Shown piece after piece: positions 1 to 15,500 of a DNA stretch of 64,000 nt. A program made the translations under genes and the position numbers. The DNA comes from Nomia melanderi. Its lineage: Eukaryota > Arthropoda > Insecta > Hymenoptera > Halictidae. The stretch's first letter is position 1, and each line of letters starts with the position of its first letter. Under the pieces are notes generated by a model. It searched no databases. It was not told the origin of the DNA and worked only from the letters and a program-made list of their open reading frames with translations. The stretch lies in the NCBI RefSeq assembly GCF_051020985.1, contig NW_027475176.1, forward strand, positions 392,227 through 456,226, in the 5' to 3' direction.

Positions 1-514
1 AGGCCCTGCCGCATGAATCTGTTCAGCGGAAACGACCTCGGACCACCAGGGGCCGAGAAAACCACCGTCTCATGGGGCCGGACACTCAGGGTCAGGGAAA
101 AATCCAATATATATCTGGTGATATCTCGGGTGCTATTAGAGATAGCGCAATAAACCAAAGTGAATTATCTGCAGGAGGCCCTGGCGCATGCATCTGTGCA
201 GCGGGAACGACCTCGGTCCACCAGGGGCCGAGAAAACCACCGTCTCATGGGGCCGGACACTCCGGGTCAGGGAAAAATCCAATATATATCTGGTGATAGC
301 TCGGGTGTTATTAGAGATAGCGCAATAAACCAAAGTGAATTATCTGCAGGAGGCCCTGGCGCATGCATCTGTGCAGCGGGAACGACCTCGGTCCACCAGG
401 GGCCGAGAAAACCACCGTCTCATGGGGCCGGACACTCAGGGTCAGGGAAAAATCCAATATATATCTGGTGATATCGCGGGTGCTATTAGAGATATAGTAG
501 CGCAATAAACCAAA

Positions 515-1596
515 GTGAATTATCTGCAAGAGGCCCTGGCGCATGCATCAGTGCTGCGGGAACGACCTCGGACCACCAGGGGCCGAGACAACCACCGTCT
601 CATGGGGCCGGACACTCAGGGTCAGGGGAAAATCCAATGTATATCTGGTGATATCTCGGGTGCTATTAGAGATAGCGCAATAAACCAAAGTGAATTATCT
701 GCAGGAGGCCCTGGCGCATGCATCTGGGCAGCGGGAACGATCTCGGACCACCAGGAGCCGAGAAAACCACCGTCTCATGGGGCCGGACACTCAGGGTCAG
801 GGGAAAATCCAATATATATCTGGTGATATCTCGGGTGCTATTAGAGATAGCGCAATAAACCAGAGTGAATTATCTGCAGGAGGCCCTGCCGCATGAATCT
901 GTTCAGCGGAAACGACCTCGGACCACCAGGGGCCGAGAAAACCACCGTCTCATGGGGCCGGACACTCAGGGTCAGCGAAAAATCCAATATATATCTGGTG
1001 ATATCTCGGGTGCTATTACAGATAGCGCAATAAATCAAAGTGCGATGTCTGTAGGAGGCCCTGGCGCATGAATCTGGGCAGCGGGAACGATCTCGGACCA
1101 CCAGGGGCCGAGAAAACCACCGTCTCATGGGCCCGGACACTCAGGGTCAGGAAAAAATCAAATATATATCTGGTCATATCTCGTGTGCTATTAGAGATAG
1201 CGCAATAAATCAAAGTGCATTATCTGCAGGAGTCCCTGGCGCATGAATCTGTGCAGCGGGAACGACCTCGGACCTCCAGGGGCCGAGAAAACCACCGTCT
1301 CATGGGGCCGGACACTCAGGGTCAGGGGAAAATCCAATGTATATCTGGTGATATCTCGGGTGCTATTAGAGATAGCGCAATAAACCAAAGTGAATTATCT
1401 GCAGGAGGCCCTGGCGCATGCATCTGGGCAGCGGGATCGATCTCGGACCACCAGGGGCCGAGAAAACCACCGTCTCATGGGGCCGGACACTCAGGGTCAG
1501 GGAAAAATCAAATATATATCTGGTGATATCTCGTGTGCTATTAGAGATAGCGCAATAAATCAAAGTGCATTGTCTGAAGGAGGCCCTGGCGCATGA
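515..1596 (+). repeat. Higher-order repeat in 175-bp satellite, copy 1
   Basis: This block of about six monomers is repeated nearly identically at 2265-3171. The left part (515 to ~965) recurs at an offset of 1750 bp (ten monomers). The right part (~1145-1596) recurs at 1575 bp (nine monomers). Copy 2 therefore lacks one monomer, corresponding to about 965-1140. Parts recur again near 4015-4465. The whole-monomer offsets indicate unequal exchange. Confidence 0.8.
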
Positions 1597-2264
1597 ATCT
1601 GGGCAGCGGGAACGATCTCGGACCACCAGGGGCCGAGAAAACCACCGTCTCATGGGGCCGGACACTCAGCGTCAGCGAAAAATCCAATATATATCTGGTG
1701 ATACCTCGGGTGCTATTAGAGATAGCGCAATGAATCAAAGTGCATTGTCTGAAGGAGGCCCTGGCGCATGAATCTGGGTAGCGGGAACGATCTCGGACCA
1801 CCAGGGGCCGAGAAAACCACCGTCTCATGGGGCCGGACACTCAGGGTCTGGGGAAAATCCAATATATATCTGGTGATATCTCGGGTGCTATTAGAGATAG
1901 CGCAATAAACCAAAGTGAATTATCTGCAGGAGGCCCTGGCGCATGCATCTGTGCAGCAAGAACGACCTCGGTCCACCAGGGGCCGAGAAAACCACCGTCT
2001 CATGGGGCCGGACACTCAGGGTCAGGGAAAAATCCAATATATATCTGGTGATATCTCGAGTGTTATTAGAGATAGCGCAATAAACCAAAGTGAATTATCT
2101 GCAGGAGGCCCTGGCGCATGCATCTGTGCAGCGGGAACGACCTCGGTCCACCAGGGGCCGAGAAAACCACCGTCTCATGGGGCCGGACACTCAGGGTCAG
2201 GGAAAAATCCAATATATATCTGGTGATATCGCGGGTGCTATTAGAGATAGCGCAATAAACCAAA

Positions 2265-3171
2265 GTGAATTATCTGCAAGAGGCTCTGGCGCATGCATCA
2301 GTGCAGCGGGAACGACCTCGGACCACCAGGGGCCGAGACAACCACCGTCTCATGGGGCCGGACACTCAGGGTCAGGGGAAAATCCAATGTATATCTGGTG
2401 ATATCTCGGGTGCTATTAGAGATAGCGCAATAAACCAAAGTGAATTATCTGCAGGAGGCCCTGGCGCATGCATCTGGGCAGCGGGAACGATCTCGGACCA
2501 CCAGGAGCCGAGAAAACCACCGTCTCATGGGGCCGGACACTCAGGGTCAGGGGAAAATCCAATATATATCTGGTGATATCTCGGGTGCTATTAGAGATAG
2601 CGCAATAAACCAGAGTGAATTATCTGCAGGAGGCCCTGCCGCATGAATCTGTTCAGCGGAAACGACCTCGGACCACCAGGGGCCGAGAAAACCACCGTCT
2701 CATGGGGCCGGACACTCAGGGTCAGGAAAAAATCAAATATATATCTGGTCATATCTCGTGTGCTATTAGAGATAGCGCAATAAATCAAAGTGCATTATCT
2801 GCAGGAGTCCCTGGCGCATGAATCTGTGCAGCGGGAACGACCTCGGACCTCCAGGGGCCGAGAAAACCACCGTCTCATGGGGCCGGACACTCAGGGTCAG
2901 GGGAAAATCCAATGTATATCTGGTGATATCTCGGGTGCTATTAGAGATAGCGCAATAAACCAAAGTGAATTATCTGCAGGAGGCCCTGGCGCATGCATCT
3001 GGGCAGCGGGATCGATCTCGGACCACCAGGGGCCGAGAAAACCACCGTCTCATGGGGCCGGACACTCAGGGTCAGGGAAAAATCAAATATATATCTGGTG
3101 ATATCTCGTGTGCTATTAGAGATAGCGCAATAAATCAAAGTGCATTGTCTGAAGGAGGCCCTGGCGCATGC
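2265..3171 (+). repeat. Higher-order repeat in 175-bp satellite, copy 2
   Basis: Near-identical copy of 515-1596 with one monomer deleted at about 2720, where the offset changes from 1750 to 1575 bp. The shared variants include the ATGCATCTGGGCAG and GACCACCAGGAGCC types. Confidence 0.8.
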
Positions 3172-6100
3172 ATCTGTGCAGCGGGAACGACCTCGGTCCA
3201 CCAGGGGCCGAGAAAACCACCGTCTCATGGGGCCGGACACTCAGGGTCAGGGAAAAATCCAATATATATCTGGTGATATCGCGGGTGCTATTAGAGATAG
3301 CGCAATAAACCAAAGTGAATTATCTGCAAGAGGCTCTGGCGCATGCATCAGTGCAGCGGGAACGACCTCGGTCCACCAGGGGCCGAGAAAACCACCGTCT
3401 CATGGGGCCGGACACTCAGGGTCAGGGAAAAATCCAATATATATCTGGTGATATCGCGGGTGCTATTAGAGATAGCGCAATAAACCAAAGTGAATTATCT
3501 GCAAGAGGCTCTGGCGCATGCATCAGTGCAGCGGGAACGACCTCGGACCACCAGGGGCCGAGACAACCACCGTCTCATGGGGCCGGACACTCAGGGTCAG
3601 GCGAAAATCCAATGTATATCTGGTGATATCTCGGGTGCTATTAGAGATAGCGCAATAAACCAAAGTGAATTATCTGCAGGAGGCCCTGGCGCATGCATCT
3701 GGGCAGCGGGAACGATCTCGGACCACCAGGAGCCGAGAAAACCACCGTCACATGGGGCCGGACACTCAGTGTCAGGGAAAAATCCAATATATATCTGGTG
3801 ATATCGCGGGTGCTATTAGAGATAGCGCAATAAACCAAAGTGAATTATCTGCAAGAGGCCCTGGCGCATGCATCAGTGCAGCGGGAACGACCTCGGACCA
3901 CCAGGGGCCGATACATCCACCGTCTCATGGGGCAGGACACTCAGGGTCAGGGGAAAATCCAATGTATATCTGGTGATATCTCGGGTGCTATTAGAGATAG
4001 CGCAATAAACCAGAGTGAATTATCTGCAGGAGGCCCTGGCGCATGCATCTGGGCAGCGGGAACGATATCGGACCACCAGGAGCCGAGAAAACCACCGTCT
4101 CATGGGGCCGGACACTCAGGGTCAGGGGAAAATCCAATATATATCTGGTGATATCTCGGGTGCTATTAGAGATAGCGCAATAAACCAGAGTGAATTATCT
4201 GCAGGAGGCCCTGCCGCATGAATCTGTTCAGCGGAAACGACCTCGGACCACCAGGGGCCGAGAAAACCACCGTCTCATGGGGCCGGACACTCAGGGTCAG
4301 CGAAAAATCCAATATATATCTGGTGATATCTCGGGTGCTATTACAGATAGCGCAATAAATTAAAGTGCGATGTCTGTAGGAGGCCCTGGCGCATGAATCT
4401 GGGCAGCGGGAACGATCTCGGACCACCAGGGGCCGAGAAAACCACCGTCTCATGGGGCCGGACACTCAGGGTCAGGAAAAAATCAAATATATATCTGGTC
4501 ATATCTCGTGTGCTATTAGAGATAGCGCAATAAATCAGAGTGCATTGTCTGAAGGAGGCCCTGGCGCATGAATCTGTGCAGCGGGAACGATCTCGGACCA
4601 CCAGGGGCCGAAAAAACCACCGTCTCATGGGGCCGGACAATCAGGGTCAGGGAAAAATCCAATATATATCTGGTGATATCGCGGGTGCGATTAGAGATAG
4701 CGCAATAAACCAAAGTGAATTATCTGCAAGAGGCCCTGGCGCATGCATCAGTGCAGCGGGAACGACCTCGGACCACCAGGGGCCGAGACAACCACCGTCT
4801 CATGGGGCCGGACACTCAGGGTCAGGGGAAAATCCAATGTATATCTGGTGATATCTCGGGTGCTATTAGAGATAGCGCAATAAACCAAAGTGAATTATCT
4901 GCAGGAGGCCCTGGCGCATGCATCTGTGCAGCGGGAACGACCTCGGTCCACCAGGGGCCGAGAAAACCACCGTCTCATGGGGCCGGACACTCAGGGTCAT
5001 GGAAAAATCCAATATATATCTGGTGATATCTCGAGTGTTATTAGAGATAGCGCAATAAACCAAAGTGAATTATCTGCAGGAGGCCCTGGCGCATGCATCT
5101 GTGCAGCGGGAACGATCTCGGACCACGAGGGGCCGAGAAAACCACCGTCTCATGGGGCCGGACACTCAGGGTCAGGGGAAAATCCAATATATATCTGGTG
5201 ATATCGCGAGTGCTATTACAGATAGCGCAATAAACCAAAGTGAATTATCTGCAAGAGGCCCTGGCGCATGCATCAGTGCAGCGGGAACGACCTCGGACCA
5301 CCAGGGGCCGAGACAACCACCGTCTCATGGGGCCGGACACTCAGGGTCAGGGGAAAATCCAATGTATATCTGGTGATATCTCGGGTGCTATTAGAGATAG
5401 CGCAATAAACCAAAGTGAATTATCTGCAGGAGGCCCTGGCGCATGCATCTGTGCAGCGGGAACGACCTCGGTCCACCAGGGGCCGAGAAAACCACCGTCT
5501 CATGGGGCCGGACACTCAGGGTCAGCGAAAAATCCAATATATATCTGGTGATATCTCGGGTGCTATTAGAGATAGCGCAATGAATCAAAGTGCATTGTCT
5601 GAAGGAGGCCCTGGCGCATGAATCTGGGTAGCGGGAACGATCTGGGACCACCAGGGGCCGAGAAAACCACCGTCTCATGGGGCCGGACACTCAGGGTCTG
5701 GGGAAAATCCAATATATATCTGGTGATATCTCGGGTGCTATTAGAGATAGCGCAATAAACCAAAGTGAATTATCTGCAGGACGCCCTGGCGCATGCATCT
5801 GTGCAGCGGGAACGACCTCGGTCCACCAGCGGCCGAGAAAACCACCGTCTCATGGGGCCGGACACTCCGGGTCAGGGAAAAATCCAATATATATCTGGTG
5901 ATATCTCGGGTGCTATTAGAGATAGCGCAATAAACCAAAGTGCATTGTCTGTAGGATGCCTGGCGCATGAATCTGGCCAGCGGGAACGACCTCGGACCAC
6001 CAGGGGCCGAGAAAACCACCGTCTCATGGGGCCGGACACTCAGGGTCCGGGGAAAATCCAATATATATCTGGCGATATCTCGGGTGCTATTAGAGATAGC

Positions 6101-8399
6101 GCAATAAACCAAAGTGAATTATCTGCAGGAGGCCCTGGCGCATGAATGTGTGCAGCGGGAACGACCTCGGACCACCAGGGGCCGAGAAAACCACCGTCTC
6201 ATGGGGCCGGAAACTCAGGGTCAGGGAAAAATCCAATATATATCTGGTGATATCTCGGGTGCTATTACAGATAGCGCAATAAATCAAAGTGCATTGTCTG
6301 TAGGAGGCCTGGCGCATGAATCTGGCCAGCGGGAACGACCTCGGACCACCTGGGGCCGAGAAAACCACCGTCTCATGGGGCCGGACACTCAGGGTCAGTG
6401 AAAAATCCAATATATATCTGGTGATATCTCGGGTGCTATTACAGATACCGCAATAAATCAAAGTGCATTGTCTGTAGGCGGCCCTGGCGCATGAATCTGT
6501 GCAGCGGGAAAGACCTCGGACCACCAGGGGCCGAGAAAACCACCGTCTCATGGGGCCGGACACTCAGGGTCCGGGGAAAATCCAATATATATCTGGCGAT
6601 ATCTCGGGTGCTATTAGAGATAGCGCAATAAACCAAAGTGAATTATCTGCAGGAGGCCCTGGCGCATGAATGTGTGCAGCGGGAACGACCTCGGACCACC
6701 AGGGGCCGAGAAAACCACCGTCTCATGGGGCCGGAAACTCAGGGTCAGGGAAAAATCCAATATATATCTGGTGATATCTCGGGTGCTATTAGAGATAGCG
6801 CAATAAACCAAAGTGCATTGTCTGTAGGATGCCTGGCGCATGAATCTGGCCAGCGGGAACGACCTCGGACCACCAGGGGCCGAGAAAACCACCGCCTCAT
6901 GGGGCCGGACACTCAGGGTCCGGGGAAAATCCAATATATATCTGGCGATATCTCGGGTGCTATTAGAGATAGCGCAATAAACCAAAGTGAATTATCTGCA
7001 GGAGGCCCTGGCGCATTAATGTGTGCAGCGGGAACGACCTCGGACCACCAGGGGCCGAGAAAACCACCGTCTCATGGGGCCGGAAACTCAGGGTCAGTGA
7101 AAAATCCAATATATATCTGGTGATATCTCGGGTGCTATTACAGATAGCGCAATAAATCAAAGTGCATTGTCTGTAGGCGGCCCTGGCGCATGAATCTGTG
7201 CAGCGGGAAAGACCTCGGAGCACCAGGGGCCGAGAAAACCACCGTCTCATGGGGCCGGACACTCAGGATCAGTGAAAAATCCAATATATATCTGGTGATA
7301 TCTCGGGTGCTATTACAGATAGCGCAATAAATCAAAGTGCATTGTCTGTAGGCGGCCCTGGCGCATGAATCTGTGCAGCGGGAAAGACCTCGGAGCACCA
7401 GGGGCCGAGAAAACCACCGTCTCATGCGGCCGGACACTCAGGATCAGGGGAAAATCCAGCATATATCTGGTGATATCTCGGGTGCTATTAGAGATAGCGC
7501 AATAAACCAAAGTGAATTATCTGCAGGAGGCCCTGGCGCATGCATCTGTGAAGCGGGATCGACCACGGACCTCCTGGGGGCGAGAAAACCACCGTCTCAT
7601 GGGGCCGGACACTCAGGGTCAGGGAAAAATCCAATATATATCTGGTGATATCTCGCGTGCTATTAGAGACAGCGCAATAAACCAAAGTGTATTGTCTGTA
7701 GGAGGCCTGGCGCATGAATCTGGGCAGCGGGAACGACCTCGGAGCACCATGGGCCGAGCAAACCACCGTCTCATGGGGCCGGACACTCAGGGTCAGGGGA
7801 AAATCCAATATATATCTGGTGATATCTCGGGTGCTATTAGAGATAGCGCAATAAACCAAAGTGAATTATCTGCAGGAGGCCCTGGCGCATGAATCTGTGC
7901 AGCGGGAACGACCTCGGACAACCAGGGACCGAGAAAACCACCATCTCATAGGGCCGGACACTCAGGATCAGGGGAAAATCCAATATATATCTGGTGATAT
8001 CTCGGGTGTTATTAGAGATAACGCAATAAACCAAAGTGCATTGTCCGTAGGAGGCCCTTGCGCATGAATCTGTGCAGCAGGAAGGACCTCGGACCACCAG
8101 GGGCCGAGAAAATTACAGATTTTCGGTCTCCGTCACCCAAGGTCATGTAAAAATCCAGCATATATCTGGTGATATCTCGGGTGCTATTAGAGATAGCGCA
8201 ATAAACCAAAGTGCATTGTCTGTAGGTGGCCTGGCGCATGAATCTGGACAGCGGGAACGACCTCGGAGCACCAGGGGCCGAGAAAACCACGGTCACATGG
8301 GGCCGGACACTCAGGTTCAGGGGAAAATCCAATATGTATCTGGTGATATCTCGGGTGCTATTAGAGATAGCGCAATAAACCAAAGTGCATTGTCTGTAG

Positions 8400-10130
8400 G
8401 ATGCCTGGCGCATGAATCTGGCCAGCGGAACGACCTCGGACCACCAGGGGCCGAGAAAACCACCGTCTCATGGGGCCGGACACTCAGGGTCCGGGGAAAA
8501 TCCAATATATATCTGGCGATATCTCGGGTGCTATTACAGATAGCGCAATAAATCAAAGTGCATTGTCTGTAGGCGGCCCTGGCGCATGAATCTGTGCAGC
8601 GGGAAAGACCTCGGAGCACCAGGGGCCGAGAAAACCACCGTCTCATGGGGCCGGACACTCAGGATCAGGGGAAAATCCAGCATATATCTGGTGATATCTC
8701 GGGTGCTATTAGAGATAGCGCAATAAACCAAAGTGAATTATCTGCAGGAGGCCCTGGCGCATGCATCTGTGAAGCGGGATCGACCACGGACCTCCTGGGG
8801 GCGAGAAAACCACCGTCTCATGGGGCCGGACACTCAGTGTCAGGGAAAAATCCAATATATATCTGGTGATATCTCGCGTGCTATTAGAGACAGCGCAATA
8901 AACCAAAGTGTATTGTCTGTAGGAGGCCTGGCGCATGAATCTGGCCAGCGGGAACGACCTCGGAGCACCAGGGGCCGAGCAAACCACCGTCTCATGGGGC
9001 CGGACACTCAGGGTCAGGGAAAAATCCAATATATATCTGGTGATATCTCGGGTGCTATTAGAGATAGCGCAATAAACCAAAGTGAATTATCTGCAGGAGG
9101 CCCTGGTGCATGAATCTGTGCAGCGGGAATGACCTCGGACCACCAGGGGCCGAGAAAACCACCGTCTCATGGGGCCGGACACTCAGGGTCGGGGAAAATC
9201 AAATATATATCTGGTGCTATCTCGGGTGCTATTAGAGATAGAGCAATAAACCAAAATGAATTATCTGCAGGAGGCCCTGTCGCATGAATCTGTGCAGCGG
9301 GAACGACCTCGGACAACCAGGGACCGAGAAAACCACCATCTCATAGGGCCGGACACTCAGGATCAGGGGAAAATCCAATATATATCTGGTGATATCTCGG
9401 GTGTTATTAGAGATAACGCAATAAACCAAAGTGCATTGTCCGTAGGAGGCCCTTGCGCATGAATCTGTGCAGCAGGAAGGACCTCGGACCACCAGGGGCC
9501 GAGAAAATTACAGATTTTCGGTCTCCGTCACCCAAGGTCATGTAAAAATCCAGCATATATCTGGTGATATCTCGGATGCTATTAGAGATAGCGCATTAAA
9601 CCAAAGTGAATTATCTGCAGGAGGCCCTGGCGCAAGCATCGGTGATGCGGGAACGACCTCGGACCACCTGGGGCCGAGAAAACCACCATCTCATGGGGCA
9701 GGACACTCAGGGTCACGGAAAAATCCAATATATATCTGGTGATATCTCGGGTGCTATTAGAGATAGCGCAATAAACCAAAGTGCATTGTCTGTAGGAGGC
9801 CTGGCGCATGAATCTGGCCTGCAGGAAGGACCTCGGACCACCAGGATCCGAGAAAACCACCGTCTCATGCGGCCGGACACTCAGGGTCAGGGGAAAATCC
9901 AATATATATCTGGCGATATCTCGGGTGCTCTTAGAGATAGCGCAATAAACCAAAGTGAATTATCTGCGGGAGGCCCTGCCGCATGAATGTGTGCAGCGGG
10001 AACGACCTCGGACCACCAGGGGCCGAGAAAACCACCGTCTCATGGGGCCGGAAACTCAGGGTAAGGGAAAAATCCAATATATATCTGGTGATATCTCGGG
10101 TGCTATTAGAGATAGCGCAATAAACCAAAG
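8400..10130 (+). repeat. 2444-bp-spaced higher-order repeat, copy 1
   Basis: About ten monomers here recur at about 10850-12570 at a constant offset of 2444 bp (14 monomers). Diagnostic units are the GAAGCGGGATCGACCACGGA monomer (8771 and 11215) and a TTACAGATTTTCGGTCTCCG variant monomer (9508 and 11952). A 1221-bp (seven-monomer) offset links 7373-7892 to 8594-9113, so 2444 is about twice a basic seven-monomer unit. Confidence 0.8.
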
Positions 10131-10849
10131 TGCATTGTCTGTAGGAGGCCTGGCGTATGAATCTGGACAGCGGGAACGACCTCGGAGCACCAGGGGCCGA
10201 GAAAACCACGGTCACATGGGGCCGGACACTCAGGTTCAGGGGAAAATCCAATATGTATCTGGTGATATCTCGGGTGCTATTAGAGATAGCGCAATAAACC
10301 AAAGTGCATTGTCTGTAGGATGCCTGGCGCATGAATCTGGCCAGCGGGAACGACCTCGGACCACCAGGGGCCGAGAAAACCACCGTCTCATGGGGCCGGA
10401 CACTCAGGGTCCGGGGAAAATCCAATATATATCTGGCGATATCTCGGGTGCTATTAGAGATAGCGCAATAAACCCAAGTGAATTATCTGCAGGAAGCCCT
10501 GGCGCATGAATGTGTGCAGCGGCAACGACCTCGGACCACCAGGGGCCGAGAAAACCACCGTCTCATGGGGCCGGAAACTCAGGGTCAGGGAAAAATCCAA
10601 TATATATCTGGTGATATCTCGGGTGCTATTACAGATAGCGCAATAAATCAAAGTGCATTGTCTGTAGGAGGCCTGGCGCATGAATCTGGCCAGCGGGAAC
10701 GACCTCTGACCACCTGGGGCCGAGAAAACCACCGTCTCATGGGGCCGGACACTCAGGGTCAGGGGAAAATCCAATATATATCTGTTGATATCTCGGGTGC
10801 TATTAGAAATAGCGCAATAAACCAAAGTGCATGGTCTGTAGGAGGCCCT

Positions 10850-12570
10850 GGCGCATGAATCTGGCCAGCGGGAACGACCTCGGACCACCAGGGGCCGAGA
10901 AAACCACCGTCTCATGGGGCCGGACACTCAGGGTCCGGGGAAAATCCAATATATATCTGGCGATATCTCGGGTGCTATTACAGATAGCGCAATAAATCAA
11001 AGTGCATTGTCTGTAGGCGGCCCTGGCGCATGAATCTGTGCAGCGGGAAAGACCTCGGAGCACCAGGGGCCGAGAAAACCACCGTCTCATGGGGCCGGAC
11101 ACTCAGGATCAGGGGAAAATCCAGCATATATCTGGTGATATCTCGGGTGCTATTAGAGATAGCGCAATAAACCAAAGTGAATTATCTGCAGGAGGCCCTG
11201 GCGCATGCATCTGTGAAGCGGGATCGACCACGGACCTCCTGGGGGCGAGAAAACCACCGTCTCATGGGGCCGGACACTCAGGGTCAGGGAAAAATCCAAT
11301 ATATATCTGGTGATATCTCGCGTGCTATTAGAGACAGCGCAATAAACCAAAGTGTATTGTCTGTAGGAGGCCTGGCGCATGAATCTGGCCAGCGGGAACG
11401 ACCTCGGAGCACCAGGGGCCGAGCAAACCACCGTCTCATGGGGCCGGACACTCAGGGTCAGGGAAAAATCCAATATATATCTGGTGATATCTCGGGTGCT
11501 ATTAGAGATAGCGCAATAAACCAAATTGAATTATCTGCAGGAGGCCCTGGTGCATGAATCTGTGCAGCGGGAATGACCTCGGACCACCAGGGGCCGAGAA
11601 AACCACCGTCTCATGGGGCCGGACACTCAGGGTCGGGGAAAATCAAATATATATCTGGTGCTATCTCGGGTGCTATTAGAGATAGAGCAATAAACCAAAA
11701 TGAATTATCTGCAGGAGGCCCTGTCGCATGAATCTGTGCAGCGGGAACGACCTCGGACAACCAGGGACCGAGAAAACCACCATCTCATAGGGCCGGACAC
11801 TCAGGATCAGGGGAAAATCCAATATATATCTGGTGATATCTCGGGTGTTATTAGAGATAACGCAATAAACCAAAGTGCATTGTCCGTAGGAGGCCCTTGC
11901 GCATGAATCTGTGCAGCAGGAAGGACCTCGGACCACCAGGGGCCGAGAAAATTACAGATTTTCGGTCTCCGTCACCCAAGGTCATGAAAAAATCCAGCAT
12001 ATATCTGGTGATATCTCGGATGCTATTAGAGATAGCGCATTAAACCAAAGTGAATTATCTGCAGGAGGCCCTGGCGCAAGCATCGGTGATGCGGGAACGA
12101 CCTCGGACCACCTGGGGCCGAGAAAACCACCGTCTCATGGGGCAGGACACTCAGGGTCACGGAAAAATCCAATATATATCTGGTGATATCTCGGGTGCTA
12201 TTAGAGATAGCGCAATAAACCAAAGTGCATTGTCTGTAGGAGGCCTGGAGCATGAATCTGGCCTGCAGGAAGGACCTCGGACCACCAGGATCCGAGAAAA
12301 CCACCGTCTCATGCGGCCGGACACTCAGGGTCAGGGGAAAATCCAATATATATCTGGCGATATCTCGGGTGCTATTAGAGATAGCGCAATAAACCAAAGT
12401 GAATTATCTGCAGGAGGCCCTGCCGCATGAATGTGTGCAGCGGGAACGACCTCGGACCACCAGGGGCCGAGAAAACCACCGTCTCATGGGGCCGGAAACT
12501 CAGGGTAAGGGAAAAATCCAATATATATCTGGTGATATCTCGGGTGCTATTAGAGATAGCGCAATAAACC
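10850..12570 (+). repeat. 2444-bp-spaced higher-order repeat, copy 2
   Basis: Near-identical copy of about 8400-10130. Similarity falls off at about 12570, where the following monomer is a different variant. Confidence 0.8.
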
Positions 12571-15500
12571 ATAGTGAATTATCTGCAGGAGGCCCTGGTG
12601 CATGCATCTGTGAAGCGGGAACGACCTCGGACCACCAGGTGCCGAGAAAACCACCGTCTCATGGGGCCGGACACTCAGGGTCCGGGGAAAATCCAACATA
12701 TATCTGGCGATATCTCGGGCGCTATTAGAGATAGCGCAATAAACCAAAGTTCATTGTCTGTAGGAGGCCTGGCGCATGAATCTGGCCAGCGGGAACGACC
12801 TCGGACCACCAGGGGCCGAGAAAACCACCGTCTCATGGGGCCGGACACTCAGGGTCAAGGAAAAATCCAATATATATCTGGTGATATCTCGGGTGCTATT
12901 ACAGATAGCGCAATAAATCAACGTGCATTGTCTGTAGGAGGTCTGGCTCATGAATCTGGCCAATGGGAACGACCGCGGACCACCAGGGGCCGAGAAAACC
13001 ACCGTCTCATGGGGCCGGACACTCAGGGTACGGGTCAAATCCATTATATATCTGGTGATATCTCGGGTGCTATTAGAGATAGCGCAATAAACCAAAGTGC
13101 ATGGTCTGTAGGAGGCCTGGCGCATGAATCTGGCCAGCGGGAACGACCTCGGACCACCAGGGGCCGTGAAAACCACGGTCACATGGGGCCGGACACTCAG
13201 GGTCAGGGAAAAATCCAATATGTATCTGGTGATATCTCGGGTGCTATTACAGATAGCGCAGTAAATCAAAGTGCATTGTCTGTAGCAGGCCCTGGCGCAT
13301 GAATCTGGCCAGCGGGAACGACCTCGGTCCACCAGGGGCCGAGAAAACCACCGTCTCATGGGGCCGGACACTCAGGGTCTGGGAAAAATCCAATATATAT
13401 CTGGTGATATCTCGGGTGCTATTAGAGATAGCGCAATAAAGCAAAGCGTATTGTCTGTAGGAGGCCTGGCGCATGAATCGGGCCAGCGGGAACGACCTCG
13501 GAGTACCAGGGGCCGAGAAAACCACGGTCACATGGGGCCGGACACTCAGGGTCAGGGAAAAATCCAATATATATCTGGTGATATCTCGGGTGGTATTACA
13601 GATAGCGCAGTAAATCAAAGTGCATTGTCTGTAGCAGGCCCTGGCCCATGAATCTGGCCAGCGGGAACGACCTCGGTCCACCAGGGGCCGAGAAAATCAC
13701 CGTCTCATGGGGCCGGACACTCAGGATCTGGGAAAAATCCAATATATATCTGTTGATATCTCGGGTGCTATTACAGATAGCGCAATATATCAAAGTGCCT
13801 TGTCTGTAGGAGGCCCTGGCGCATGCATCTGTGCAGCGGGAACGACCTCGGACCACCAGGGGCCGAGACAACCACCGTCTCATGGGGCCGGACTCTCAGA
13901 GTCAGGGGAAAATCCAATATATATCTGGTGATATCTCGGGTGCTATTAGAGATAGCGCAGTAAATCAAAGTGCATTGTCTGTAGCAGGCCCTGGCGCATG
14001 AATCTGGCCAGCGGGAACGACCTCGGTCAACCAGGGGCCGAGAAAACCACCGTCTCATGGGGCCGGACACTCAGGGTCAGGGGAAAATCGAATATATATC
14101 TGGTGATATCATGGGTGCTATTAGAGATAGCGCAATAAACCAAAGTGAATTATCTGCAGGAGGCCCTCGCGCATGCATCTGTGGAGCGGGAACGACCTCG
14201 GACCACCAGGGGCCGAGAAAACCACCGTCTCATGGGGCCGGACACTCAGGGTGAGGGAAAAATCCAATATATATCTGGTGATATCCCGGGTGCTATTAGA
14301 GATAGCGCAATAAACCAATGTGCATTGTCTGTAGGAGGCCTGGCGCATGAATCTGGCCAGCGGGAACGACCTCGGAGCACCAGGGGCCGAGAAAACCACG
14401 GTCACATGGGGCCGGACACTCAGGTTCAGGGGAAAATCCAATATGTATCTGGTGATATCTCGGGTGCTATTAGAGATAGCGCAATAAACCAAAGTGCATT
14501 GTCTGTAGGAGGCCTGGCGCATGAATCTGGCCAGCGGGAACGACCTCGGACAAACAGGGGCCGAGAAAACCACCGTCTCATTGGGCCGGACACTCAGTGT
14601 CCGGGGAAAATCCAATATATATCTGGTGATATCTCGGGTGCTATTAGAGATAGCGCAATAAACCAAAGTGCATTGTCTGTAGGAGGCCTGGCGCATGAAT
14701 CTGGCCAGCGGGAACGACCGCGGACCACCAGGGGCCGAGAAAACCACCGTCTCATGGGGCCGGAGACTCAGGGTCAGGGGAAAATCCAATATATATCTGG
14801 TGATATCTCGGGTGCTATTAGAGATAGCGCAATAAACCAAAGTGAATTATCTTCAGGAGGCCCTGGCGCATGAATCTGTGCAGCGGGAACGACCTCGGAC
14901 CACCAGGGGCCGAGAAAACCACCGTCTCATGGGGCCGGACACTCAGGGTCAGGGGAAAATCCGATATATATCTGGTGATATCTCGGGTGCTATTAGAGAT
15001 AGCGCAATAAACCAAAGTGCATTGTCTGTAAGAGGCCTGGCGCATAAATCTGGCCCGCGGGAACGACCTCGGACCACCAGGGGCCTAGAAAACCACCGTC
15101 TCATTGGGCCGGACGCTCAGGGTCAGGGGAAAATCCAAAATATATCTGGTGATATCTGGGGTGCTATTAGAGATAGCGCAATAAACCAAAGTGAGTTATC
15201 TGCAGGAGGCCCTGGCGCATGCATCTGTGGAGCGGGAACGACCTCGGACCACCAGGGGCCGAGAAACCCGCCGTCTCATGGGGCCGGACACTCAGGGTGA
15301 GGGAAAAATCCAACATATATCTGGTGATATCTCGGATGCTATTAGAGATAGCGCAATAAACCAAAGTGCATTGTCTGTAGGAGGCCTGGCGCATGAATCT
15401 GGCCAGCGGGAACGACCTCGGACCACCAGGGGCCGAGAAAACCACCGTCTCATGGGGCCGGACACTCAGGGTCAGGGAAAAATCCAATATATATCTGTTG